Assembly: GCF_021391495.1 (NCBI RefSeq)
Contig: NZ_CP090063.1
Location: 620,001-684,000 of the forward strand
Direction: 5' to 3'
Origin: Amycolatopsis acidiphila
Lineage (GTDB): Bacteria; Actinomycetota; Actinomycetes; Mycobacteriales; Pseudonocardiaceae
DNA length: 64,000 nt
Shown here piece after piece: positions 29,066-37,065 of this stretch. The notes below the pieces were generated by a model. It saw only the letters and a program-made list of their open reading frames with translations, was not told the DNA's origin and made no database searches. A program made the translations under genes and the position numbers. The stretch's first letter is position 1. The number at the start of each line of letters is the position of its first letter.

Positions 29066-29788
29066 TCAGTCCCCGCGGCGGACCGGGCCCAGCAGTTGCT
29101 GTTCCTTCGCCGTCGTGACCAGGCGCAGCGGGCGCCACAGGTTCGCGCCCAGCGCCACCACCTGGTCGTCCTTGAGCGTGGTCAGCTGGCGCATCATCTG
29201 CGGCGGCAGCCGCCAGATCCGGGCCGCGAGCTCCGCCTGGCCGACCGGCAGCCGCTGCATCAGCACGATGTCCGCCGCGTTCGCGATGGTCGTGGCCTGC
29301 GGGTGCAGGTACGGCAGCACGTAGACCGTCGTCTGCCATGGCGAGCGCGGGGGGAACAGGTCCTGCGGCGTCGGGCCGCCGTCGGTTACCACGAGCAGCG
29401 GCGCGTCCTCCGAGGGCCGCGGCAGCTCGACGGGCGAGAGCCGCCGGATCTGTGCCAGCGGCGACGGCCGCCCGTTCGGTCCGGTGCCCGCGGCCTGCGG
29501 CAGCACCTGCCACGCCGCCGGGCGCCCGGTCGCGATGACCACCCACGCCCCGACCGCCATGGCGCGCAGCGCCACCTGCCGCGCGAGGTAGAGACCACCG
29601 ACGAGCACGATGCGGGTGGGCATCGCGCGCAACGCGGAGATCGTCAGCGGTTCGCCGTTGAGCCCGGAACCCACCACGATCCCGCCGCGGTCACCCGACG
29701 GGCTGACCGCGTCGAGCAGCTTCGGGTCCACAGTGAACTCCGGCGCGACACCGTTGTTCCGGCCCGGGTCCCGCAGTCGGAGGCTCAT
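29066..29788 (-). CDS. Conserved-looking T7SS-locus protein, no family recognised
   Basis: The 240-aa protein has alternating hydrophobic strands (RIVLVGGLYLARQVALRAMA, GAWVVIATG, APLLVVTDGG, TTVYVLPYLHP, ADIVLMQRLP) and no signal peptide or clear membrane span, which suggests a soluble alpha/beta fold. It follows eccE on the same strand, 100 bp downstream, and is probably co-transcribed. The ATG at 29788 (MSLRLRDPGRNNG) has GAGGA upstream and is preferred to the ATG 15 codons earlier. The location suggests a cytosolic partner of the EccE/EccB side of the apparatus; this is inference. Confidence 0.75.
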   Translation of the reverse strand: MSLRLRDPGRNNGVAPEFTVDPKLLDAVSPSGDRGGIVVGSGLNGEPLTISALRAMPTRIVLVGGLYLARQVALRAMAVGAWVVIATGRPAAWQVLPQAAGTGPNGRPSPLAQIRRLSPVELPRPSEDAPLLVVTDGGPTPQDLFPPRSPWQTTVYVLPYLHPQATTIANAADIVLMQRLPVGQAELAARIWRLPPQMMRQLTTLKDDQVVALGANLWRPLRLVTTAKEQQLLGPVRRGD

Positions 29789-29888
29789 GGGCGTCCTCGC
29801 TTCCCTCGTACCTCGGTTCGCGACGACGCCCATGAGGCACGACGGCGCTGTGTCGATGGGAGCGCTTCCTCCCTGCGGTCGTCAGTGC

Positions 29889-31355
29889 TCATGCCGTCCC
29901 TCCTATCGGCAAGGTCGCCGCGAGCCCTTCGACCTGCAGGCCCCGCAGCGGCGTCAGCGAGACACCGACCCTGCCGGCCAGCGTCGAGAGCCTGTCGTCG
30001 GCCGCGTCCAGCTCACGCGGGTTGCGTGCGCTCATCCGGACGACGCCACGCAGCCCGATCTGGCCTTCGTCGTCGGCGGGGGAGATCGACAGCGCCACCG
30101 TCGCGGACAGCGCCCGCACGCTCGTCAGCGCGTTGAGGCTGCTCGTGATCTTGCCCTTCGGCCAGCTCGTGATCGCGTAGCTGGCATGGCCGATGCCCGC
30201 CGCGGTCGCGCTCGTCCAGTGCTCGCGCAGGCTGGTCCTGGCGTCGCTGCCCGCGACGGCGGTCAGCTCGGCTGCGGAGATGCCCGCGCGCAGCAGCTCG
30301 TCCGGGTCCAGCGGTCGCGTCGGCACGCCGCGGGACTCCAGGGCGTTGCGCACGCGGGACAGGGCGCCGATCAACGCGCGGTGTGCGCCGACCACGCCGC
30401 CGCCCCGCTCCCGCACCGCCGCCGGGCAGCGCCGCGGGTCCAGCCGGATCGCCACCCACGTGGTGCGCCGGGCGGCCGCGGGCAGCGGGCCGAGCACCTC
30501 CATGTACGAGCTGAGCGCGGGCGACTCCGACGGCAGCGCCGCACTGCCCGGGTAGGTGTGCCAGATGACCTGGATGGAGTCGAGCACCACGCCACGATCC
30601 TCGAGACACGGCGCGAGCGCCGAGAGCGGCAGGCTGGGCGCGCCACCGGCCTGGGTGATCAGCGCCGGGGCCGGCTCGACCAGCAGTACCGCGGTCCAGG
30701 TGCCGTCGTGCCAGGCGAGGCCGACCTGCTGGCGTTCGTGGTCGGTGCCGTGCGCCACCACGAGGTCCGGCACGACGAGGCGCAGCAGGCTGACCCGCGC
30801 GTCCTCGGGGCCGGTGACCGTCTCGTCCTGGTTCGGCTCGACCTTCGGCGGGGCCGGGGTCGCCACCCGGTCGTGTGAACGGAACAGGTAGCGCAGGGTC
30901 AGCCCGAACCACTGGGTGAACCACTTGCCACGCCAGCGGATGATCGCGATCAGCAGCGCGGCCCCGGCGATGCCGACGCCGACGTACAAGAGGGACTTGT
31001 TGATCGCGAGCAGGACCAGCCCGATCGCGAGGCCCACCTCGAGCACGACCAGGTTGACCACCGGCAGCGGCCCGAGGCTCGCGCCGGTACGCCGACGGCG
31101 CGCGGGCGGCGCGATCGGTGCCGGGGTCGCTCCGCCTGCCGGCTGCGGCGGCCGCGCCGGGGGAGGACCACCGGGTCCGCCAGGCCCTCCCGGTCCGCCG
31201 GGCCCACCGGGGCCTCCTGGTCCGCCGGGTCCGCGCGGCGGCGGGCCACCCGCGGGGCCACCCGGCCCGCCTTGCCGGGGTGGCGGACCCGCCGGTCGCC
31301 GGGGCGGCGGCGAGCCAGGCGGCCCGCCCGGTCGTGGCGGCGTGGTGACGGACAT
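29889..31355 (-). CDS. eccE: Type VII secretion membrane protein EccE
   Basis: EccE is a peripheral subunit of the T7SS membrane complex. The 488-aa protein has a Gly/Pro collagen-like N-terminus (repeated GGP over about residues 20-75), two membrane helices at about 95-137 (VVNLVVLEVGLAIGLVLLAI, LLYVGVGIAGAALLIAIIRW) and a long C-terminal domain containing SALAPCLEDRGVVLDSIQVI, the usual EccE layout. The ATG at 31355 (MSVTTPPRPG) has GAGGGGAAG upstream; a GTG 17 codons earlier is possible. It is transcribed divergently from eccB. M. tuberculosis ESX-4 lacks eccE, whereas other actinobacteria, including M. abscessus, keep it. Confidence 0.88.
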   Translation of the reverse strand: MSVTTPPRPGGPPGSPPPRRPAGPPPRQGGPGGPAGGPPPRGPGGPGGPGGPGGPGGPGGPGGPPPARPPQPAGGATPAPIAPPARRRRTGASLGPLPVVNLVVLEVGLAIGLVLLAINKSLLYVGVGIAGAALLIAIIRWRGKWFTQWFGLTLRYLFRSHDRVATPAPPKVEPNQDETVTGPEDARVSLLRLVVPDLVVAHGTDHERQQVGLAWHDGTWTAVLLVEPAPALITQAGGAPSLPLSALAPCLEDRGVVLDSIQVIWHTYPGSAALPSESPALSSYMEVLGPLPAAARRTTWVAIRLDPRRCPAAVRERGGGVVGAHRALIGALSRVRNALESRGVPTRPLDPDELLRAGISAAELTAVAGSDARTSLREHWTSATAAGIGHASYAITSWPKGKITSSLNALTSVRALSATVALSISPADDEGQIGLRGVVRMSARNPRELDAADDRLSTLAGRVGVSLTPLRGLQVEGLAATLPIGGTA

Positions 31356-31509
31356 CCGCGCTTTCTCTTCCCCTCGTAGTACTGCTGCCGAAAGCGAATC
31401 CGACACTAGCGGCTGGCCCGGCCCAAGTTCCCCGAAACCCGCACCAGTACGGTTCTCCTACGGTTATCCTGCGGAACCGTACCGCGACTCGGGGAGCTGT
31501 AGGTCGAGA
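31356..31509. promoter_or_regulatory. Divergent eccE/eccB promoter region with repeats
   Basis: A perfect inverted repeat GTACGGTT (31447-31454) / AACCGTAC (31475-31482) encloses a tandem 11-mer, TACGGTTCTCC then TACGGTTATCC (31448-31469, one mismatch). Placed between two divergent T7SS genes, this is a candidate operator. TATCCT at 31465-31470 could be a -10 box for eccB. Confidence 0.45.
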
Positions 31510-33099
31510 ATGCCGTCAACACCGACAACCAAATCTCAGGTGCAGGCCTACCGGTTCGTCCTGCGCCGCATGCAGTCCGCCCTGGTCCGGCGCGATTCGG
31601 TCATGCTCCACGATCCGATGCGGACGCACGGCCGGGCGACACTCGTCGGGTTCATCCTCGGGTTGCTGGGCGTGGTCGGGTTCGTGATCTTCGGCCTCAT
31701 CAGCCCGTCGCCCGCGGTGCCGGACTCGGGCATCGTGATCGGCAAGGAGTCCGGCACGATCTACGTCGTCTCCGGCAACCCCAGGTCGCTGACCCCGACG
31801 TTCAACCTCGCCTCGGCGCGGCTGTTGCTGATGTCCCAGGCCCAGGGCGGCGCCGCGCAGGCCGCCGACCCGGTCGTCGTGCCCGACGACTCGCTGAAGG
31901 ACATCCCGCACAACCGGCGCACTGGCATCGTCGACGGTCCGCAGCTGCTGCCCACCGCGAGCCAGCGCACCAGTGACGACTGGGGCGTGTGTGACAACCT
32001 CGCGCTCAACAAGGATCTGCCGGACTCGGTGCAGCTGCAGCAGGCGAAGCTGGAGACCACGGTCTACGCGGGAGTGCCGAACCTCGGCGCCGAGCTGTCG
32101 ACCGATTCGGCCGTGCTCGCCAAGGCGGACAACCAGAAGTTCTACCTGATCTACCGGCTGCCCAACAATCCGAACGATCCCAACGCGAACACGGTGCGGG
32201 CCGAGGTCAACCCGTTCGAGGCCGCGGTGCTGTCGGTGTTCCACCTGAGCCCGCAGCAGGTCCGGTCCATTTCGATCGGCCTGCTGAACTCGATCCCCGA
32301 GGTGGCGCCGCTCGCGCCGCCGACGGCGCCGAACCAGGGGGCCCCGTCGAGCTTCTCGCAGCTGCAGTCCGAGGGGTTGCGCGTCGGCAGCGTTTTCAAG
32401 GTGAACAGCACGAGTGGGGCGCAGGACGTGTTCGTCGTGCTGTCGAACGGCATCCAGAAGGTGTCGCCGGCGGTCGGTGACCTGATCCGCGCGTCGCAGT
32501 CGGGCAGCAAGAACATCCCGCTGCTCAGCCCGGATGAGATCAACGGCATCACGCAGATCCAGCCCACCGACGCCGGTGCGCTGCAGGTCACCACGATGCC
32601 GTCGGTCGTGCCGACGATCCTCGACCCGCTGAAGTTCCCGACGACGTGCCTCGGCTGGAACATCGTGAACAACCAGCCGCACACGGTGGTTTCCGTCGGT
32701 GCGCAGCTGCCCACCCCGGCGAACGCGAAGCTGATCGACATCGGCAAGCCGGGGCCGACCGGACTCAAGATCGACCACTTCTACATGCCCCCGGGTCGCG
32801 CGGCCGTGGTCCAGTCCGCCACGACGGCCGAGTCCTTCGGCAAGGGCCCGATGGGGCTGGTGACCGACAACGGGCTGTTCTACGGCATTCCGAACGCGAA
32901 CACGCTGCAGGGCCTCGGCCTGGCGAACCCGGGCCCGAGGCCGGCGCCGGACACGATCCTCCAGCTGCTGCCCAGCGGGTCTTCGTTGAACGCGACCGAC
33001 GCACGGAAGAGCTACGACGACATCCCGGTCAGCCCGAACGCCGGCACCTTCCCGCCGCCCCAAAGCCAAGCCGCAACCCAACCCACCGGCGGCGGCTGA
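31510..33099 (+). CDS. eccB: Type VII secretion protein EccB
   Basis: EccB is the mainly periplasmic subunit of the T7SS membrane complex. The 529-aa protein shows the family N-terminus (TTKSQVQAYRFVLRRMQSAL, then VRRDSVMLHDPMRTHGR), one membrane helix at about 42-65 (TLVGFILGLLGVVGFVIFGL) and the repeated extracytoplasmic domain with conserved Cys (DDWGVCDN and FPTTCLGW). The ATG at 31510 is set by this N-terminus; the open frame upstream is a shadow of eccE. Gene order and strands match ESX-4. Confidence 0.95.
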   Translation: MPSTPTTKSQVQAYRFVLRRMQSALVRRDSVMLHDPMRTHGRATLVGFILGLLGVVGFVIFGLISPSPAVPDSGIVIGKESGTIYVVSGNPRSLTPTFNLASARLLLMSQAQGGAAQAADPVVVPDDSLKDIPHNRRTGIVDGPQLLPTASQRTSDDWGVCDNLALNKDLPDSVQLQQAKLETTVYAGVPNLGAELSTDSAVLAKADNQKFYLIYRLPNNPNDPNANTVRAEVNPFEAAVLSVFHLSPQQVRSISIGLLNSIPEVAPLAPPTAPNQGAPSSFSQLQSEGLRVGSVFKVNSTSGAQDVFVVLSNGIQKVSPAVGDLIRASQSGSKNIPLLSPDEINGITQIQPTDAGALQVTTMPSVVPTILDPLKFPTTCLGWNIVNNQPHTVVSVGAQLPTPANAKLIDIGKPGPTGLKIDHFYMPPGRAAVVQSATTAESFGKGPMGLVTDNGLFYGIPNANTLQGLGLANPGPRPAPDTILQLLPSGSSLNATDARKSYDDIPVSPNAGTFPPPQSQAATQPTGGG

Positions 33100-33125
33100 C
33101 GTTTCGGTGCCCCGGTTGGGGTGTC

Positions 33126-33342
33126 GGGCAGTTCGGTGGCGGGCGTTCGGTCCTGGCGGTGGGGCCGGGCAGTTCGGTCCTGGCGATGGGGCTAGGCAGT
33201 TCGATGCCGGGCATTTCGGTGGCGGGCGTTCGGCGCGGGCGGGGTTGCCGGGAACTTCGTTCCTGGCGGGGGTTGCCGGGCTGTTGGCGCCGGGCAGTTC
33301 GGTCCTAGCGGGTTGCCGGGGACTTCGGTCCTGGCGATGGGG
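33126..33342. repeat. Degenerate interspersed repeat, GGGCAGTTCGGT family
   Basis: GGGCAGTTCGGT occurs exactly at 33126-33137, 33167-33178 and 33292-33303, with variants at about 33194 and 33208. The 19-mer TTCGGTCCTGGCGATGGGG is identical at 33173-33191 and 33324-33342. The spacing is irregular, so this is a decayed or shuffled array rather than a fresh tandem repeat. Confidence 0.75.
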
Positions 33343-33585
33343 CCGGGCTTTTGCCGGGGTCTTTCGGGCGTACTTGACCCGGTCGTGCCGTGACTTGTGC
33401 GCTTTCGTGTTGATGTAGCTGCCTTCAGGTGGCGTGCCCCCCGCCGGAGGACAGGTGTGCCATGCCGGTGGGATGCGCTGGCGATGGGCCGCTGGGGCAG
33501 CGAATCAGCCGGGATTTTCGCACCATTTCGCCAACGGCGATCCCGCTCAGCCGTCAGTGGGCGAGTCGCGCGCACCGCAGCGGCA

Positions 33586-33728
33586 TCACTGGCCCAACCG
33601 TGCCGGAATTCGTGTGCCACCGGTCCAATCGCGACTCACACGGCTGCGTCGTTGGGCCAACCGTGCGCCCGTAGTGGCGCCAGTGGCCCAGCCGTGCCGG
33701 AATCGGCGCATCATCGGTCCAATGGCCA
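33586..33728. repeat. Imperfect 49-bp repeat pair, CACTGGCCCAACCGTGCCGG family
   Basis: Two 49-bp copies lie at 33586-33634 and 33680-33728. Both run TGGCCCA-CCGTGCCGGAAT, then CGGTCCAAT near the end, with about three quarters identity. Partial copies occur at about 33653-33668 (GGGCCAACCGTGC) and 33772-33790 (CACTGGCCCAGTCGCGCCG). No coding frame is shared by the copies. Confidence 0.7.
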
Positions 33729-33864
33729 CCCCGGACCCGCGCCGCCGGGCCGACGGCACCCCCAACCCGCACCACTGGCCCAGTCGCGCCGAAAGCCCGA
33801 CACCGACCCCCACCGGCGCCACCCAGCCGTGCCGCCACCCCGCCACCAACCCACACCACCGCAC

Positions 33865-33905
33865 AAAAACCAAAAAAAGACCCGGTGTCCAACCAGGACA
33901 CCGGG
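33865..33905 (-). terminator. Intrinsic terminator of the eccD-mycP operon
   Basis: Perfect 10-bp arms CCCGGTGTCC (33881-33890) and GGACACCGGG (33896-33905) are followed, read on the minus strand, by a T-rich tract (complement of 33865-33880). This is a textbook intrinsic terminator, rare in this GC-rich window. Confidence 0.92.
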
Positions 33906-33924
33906 CGGAAACACCGACAAGAAC

Positions 33925-35388
33925 CTAAGCCGGCCGGTTCCGCCGGATGGTATGGACCACGAAGAGCGTCACCAGCAGCACCAGCAGGCCACCACCGGTC
34001 CCCGCCAGCGCCACGACCATCGGCGTCCAGTTCTTGTGCGCGGCAGGCGGCAGGCCGGACGGCAGCTGCTCCGCCTTCGCCGGCGCGATGCCCTCCTCGG
34101 ACGGCACGATCGCCGTCAGGGCGGCGACCGGGTTGATCACGCCGTACCCGATGTAGTTGTCATGCCCGCCCGGCGCGCCCGGGTGCTGCGCCGTCGCCTC
34201 GATGCGGTGCATGACCTGGTGCGGGTCGAGGTTCGGGAACTGCGCCCGCACCAGCGCCGCCACCCCGGCCACGTACGGCGCAGCGAAGCTGGTGCCCTGG
34301 ATGGCCTGCTGCTTGTTGTCCTCGACGACCTGGTTGGCCAGCGCGTCCGTGCCGGGCGACGGGTCGAGCGAGGTGATGTTCGTGCCGGGCGCCCCCACGC
34401 TGACCCATGGGCCGTTCATGCTGAACGACGCCACGCCACCGGTCTCGTCGATCGCCGCGACCGAGAGCACGTCGTCGGAGAACCAGGGCGGGCTGACGAT
34501 CGACTGCGGCTTCTCCGGGTCCGGCTGGTCGTTCTGCTTGCAGGTGTCCGACGTGTTCCCGGCCGCCGCCACGACCACGACGTTCTTGACCGTGACCGCG
34601 TAGTGGATCGCCGCCTGCAGCTCGCGCTCACCGCTGTTGATCGACCCGTCGGCCGGACGGCAGTTGTCCACCGACATGTTGATCACGTTGACGTTGAGGT
34701 TCGCCGCGCGGACCACGGCCTCGGCGAGCGTGTGCGTGTTGCCCGCGCCCTGCCCCTGCTCCCGGCTGCCGCCGCCGTTGGCGCCGCCGGACTGGCCGCC
34801 GCCACCGCCGGGGTTCGACGTCTGGTTGGGCACCGAGTAGTTCTGGCTCGACTGCCGGATCGAGACGATCTGCGCGTCCGGCGCGACACCCTTGAAACCG
34901 ATGTCCGGCGGGGTGTCGGCGGCGATGATGCCCGCGACCTCGGTGCCGTGGCCGTCGCAGTCTTCGAGGCCGTTCTTCGACGCGTCGACGTAGTCGCCAC
35001 CGCCCACCACGCCGAACTTCAGGTACGGGTGGTTGGTCACGCCGGTGTCGATCACCGCGACCTTCATCCCGCCGCCGGCACTGCCGCGCGCCGCGACGGC
35101 CAGCTTCTGCGCCTGCTCGATCTGCATGTACTGCTGTCCCCAGGGCTTTTCCTGGAGGACGATGTTGTTGTCCAGGTCGCGCTGCACGCAGGCGGTCGAC
35201 TTCTGGTACTGGATCTCGTGTTGCTGCCCGCCCCCGTCGTCCACGTGGCTGGTACTCGCCGGCGGCGGCGCCCACGGCTGGTTCACCGTCGACGTGTCCT
35301 GCGCGAGTGCGGTCAGCGGGCTGAGCACCCCGAGGGCCCCAGCGAGCAGCACGACCACGGACCGGCCGGGAACCCCCAACGTACGCAT
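33925..35388 (-). CDS. mycP: Mycosin, T7SS subtilisin-like protease
   Basis: Mycosins are membrane-anchored serine proteases that cap and stabilise T7SS complexes. The 487-aa protein has a signal peptide (residues 1-29, VVVLLAGALGVLSPLTALAQ), the catalytic triad D114 (VIDTGV), H147 (DGHGTEVAG) and S367 (GTSFAAPYVAG), a Gly-rich loop at about 194-218 (GGGGGQSGGANGGGS), and a C-terminal membrane helix at about 456-478 followed by RRNR. The ATG at 35388 is the start; the open frame above it is a shadow of eccD. It follows eccD by 14 nt in one operon. Confidence 0.95.
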   Translation of the reverse strand: MRTLGVPGRSVVVLLAGALGVLSPLTALAQDTSTVNQPWAPPPASTSHVDDGGGQQHEIQYQKSTACVQRDLDNNIVLQEKPWGQQYMQIEQAQKLAVAARGSAGGGMKVAVIDTGVTNHPYLKFGVVGGGDYVDASKNGLEDCDGHGTEVAGIIAADTPPDIGFKGVAPDAQIVSIRQSSQNYSVPNQTSNPGGGGGQSGGANGGGSREQGQGAGNTHTLAEAVVRAANLNVNVINMSVDNCRPADGSINSGERELQAAIHYAVTVKNVVVVAAAGNTSDTCKQNDQPDPEKPQSIVSPPWFSDDVLSVAAIDETGGVASFSMNGPWVSVGAPGTNITSLDPSPGTDALANQVVEDNKQQAIQGTSFAAPYVAGVAALVRAQFPNLDPHQVMHRIEATAQHPGAPGGHDNYIGYGVINPVAALTAIVPSEEGIAPAKAEQLPSGLPPAAHKNWTPMVVALAGTGGGLLVLLVTLFVVHTIRRNRPA

Positions 35389-35402
35389 GCGCGTGGCCCC
35401 TC

Positions 35403-36797
35403 TCAGCCGAACGAGACGTGGCGCAGCGTCGTGTACAGGTCCATGACCGCGAGCGCGAGCGGCAGCACGGTGGCGATGCAGATCGCCTCGAAGACCTCGA
35501 CGGTCCGGCGCAGCGGGGGCGAGAACCGCTGCTTCGGGAAGATCACGCCGACCACCAGCGCGGCCGCGGCCACCAGCACCAGCGCCCCGAACACCCACAG
35601 CAGCCTGCCCGTGGGGCTCTGCGAGAAGATCCAGCCGATCAGGATGCCCGCGCCGGAGACCATGCCCGTGGTCAGCAGCGCGACGGCCTGCGCGCCGTTG
35701 GCGTAGGAGCGTGCCCGCAGCAGCAGGACCAGGGTGGCGACGACGGCGGTGACGATGCCGAACACGCCCGGCGCGGTGGCGGTGATGATCGCCGCGATCG
35801 CGGTCGCGCTGCCGCAGCCGACGAGCAGGCCGGTCATGTAGTTGTGAGCGACCGCGGTGCGCCGCTCGATGGCCGTGTAGTCGGGGTAGGAGGCGTCCTC
35901 CTTGAGCTCCTCCGCCGTGCCCGGCACGTGCGGGAGCGGGAGCTTCGCGAGCCAGATCGTGGCCCTGGGCAGCACCGAGATCGCCGCGAGCGAGACCGCC
36001 GCGGTCCCGGCCGCGATCCCCGGCGCCGGCTGCGCGATCAGGGTCGCCACGGTGAACGCGAGCACGCCGATGACCCCGGCGGTGGCGGCGGCGATGAACG
36101 TCGTGATGCCCGCGCCCATGATCATGATCGCCACGGCGGCGAGGATCACCACGAGACCGCTGGCCAGCAGCAGGTTCGCGCGCACGGTCAGGCCCGGCAC
36201 CGCGTAGAACCCGGCGACGAACGCGAACGGCAGGCCACCGGCGGCGGCGATCACCACGCCCGTGCCCTTCGCCTGGTAGGCGTTGGCGATGGTCGCGCCG
36301 ACGGCCAGGCACGCGATGGCCGCGACGCCCGCGGCCAGCGCCGCGATCAGGCCGTTCCCGCCGAAGAGCGGGCCGCCCATGAACAACGCGAAGGCGGCGG
36401 TGACCAGCGCGAGCCCGCCCGCGATGTGCCCGATCCGGCGCGCGGTCTCCTTGGTCCATGGCCGGAAGCTGTCCGGCTCCGCGTCCGCGATCGCGTCCAC
36501 GACGTCGTCGTACAGCGGGGGCGGCGGGTTCTCGTTGCGACGGCGCAGCTGGAGCAGTTCGCCGTCGACCACGCCGAGCGAGGCGAGCGTGCGGCTCGGG
36601 TCCAGCGGCGCGTCGCCGAGCTTCGCCAGCGACCAGCCGCCGTGCCGGGCGCCGCCGTCCGGCGCGGTCTCCTTGGCCATGTCCAGCAGCATCGGCAGCA
36701 GGTCGGCGACCGCGACGTCGGCGGGCAGCGCGACGTCGATCCGGGTGCGCGGCGCCACCACCGTGACCCTGCTGAATACCGTCGTGCCCGTTGCCAC
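35403..36797 (-). CDS. eccD: Type VII secretion channel-like protein EccD
   Basis: EccD forms the large membrane vestibule of the T7SS. The 464-aa protein has an N-terminal ubiquitin-like domain (residues 1-85, FSRVTVVAPRTRIDVALPAD to LLQLRRRNE), a linker, and about eleven membrane helices from residue 120 on. The length and order are typical. The GTG at 36797 (MATGTTVFSRVTV) follows a GGGGG site. It diverges from eccC across a 268-bp region. Confidence 0.95.
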   Translation of the reverse strand: MATGTTVFSRVTVVAPRTRIDVALPADVAVADLLPMLLDMAKETAPDGGARHGGWSLAKLGDAPLDPSRTLASLGVVDGELLQLRRRNENPPPPLYDDVVDAIADAEPDSFRPWTKETARRIGHIAGGLALVTAAFALFMGGPLFGGNGLIAALAAGVAAIACLAVGATIANAYQAKGTGVVIAAAGGLPFAFVAGFYAVPGLTVRANLLLASGLVVILAAVAIMIMGAGITTFIAAATAGVIGVLAFTVATLIAQPAPGIAAGTAAVSLAAISVLPRATIWLAKLPLPHVPGTAEELKEDASYPDYTAIERRTAVAHNYMTGLLVGCGSATAIAAIITATAPGVFGIVTAVVATLVLLLRARSYANGAQAVALLTTGMVSGAGILIGWIFSQSPTGRLLWVFGALVLVAAAALVVGVIFPKQRFSPPLRRTVEVFEAICIATVLPLALAVMDLYTTLRHVSFG

Positions 36798-37065
36798 CTG
36801 CGTGCCCCCTAAGAAAGAGAATGCTGCGGGCTACTTATACCGAACCGGCGACGCTGTTCGTAGCCCGCCACCCGCCGAAACGCTCCGGACTGTCGGTGGG
36901 CGGTCCTAGTATTAGCGCACCGAGGGCCTGCCGTGGGGTCGTTTCGGTGATTGGGGGGCCGGGTTGGGCGGTCTCGCCCCGCCGCGGGGTCCAGGTTCGC
37001 TAACGTGTGGGACGGCCCTGGACCAGGCAGGTAGTCCGGGCGTCGAGTTGAAGAGGGGTCCTTCG
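36798..37065. promoter_or_regulatory. Divergent eccD/eccC promoter region
   Basis: A perfect 9-bp inverted repeat GCGGGCTAC (36826-36834) / GTAGCCCGC (36860-36868) lies near the eccD side around a 25-nt spacer that contains the AT-rich TTATAC. TAGTAT at 36907-36912 could be a -10 box for eccC. No small gene is evident. Confidence 0.4.

Larger units (their letters stand above)
33100..33880. other. Gene-free repeat-rich spacer between eccB and mycP
   Basis: About 780 bp without a believable gene: frames here lack ribosome binding sites and conserved content. The left third is built of degenerate GGGCAGTTCGGT units and the right half of degenerate CACTGGCCCAACCGTGCCG units, listed separately. 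The middle (about 33360-33560) shows nothing clear. Confidence 0.7.

Noticed and set aside
28060..29118. 352-codon frame overlapping truA
   Set aside because: It is a GC-driven shadow frame; the truA frame carries the catalytic and structural motifs.
33126..33728. CRISPR array
   Set aside because: Repeats are degenerate, unevenly spaced and of two unrelated families, and no cas gene is present.
33397..35706. 769-codon plus-strand frame over the repeat spacer and mycP
   Set aside because: It is antisense to mycP, whose catalytic triad, signal peptide and membrane anchor are intact.
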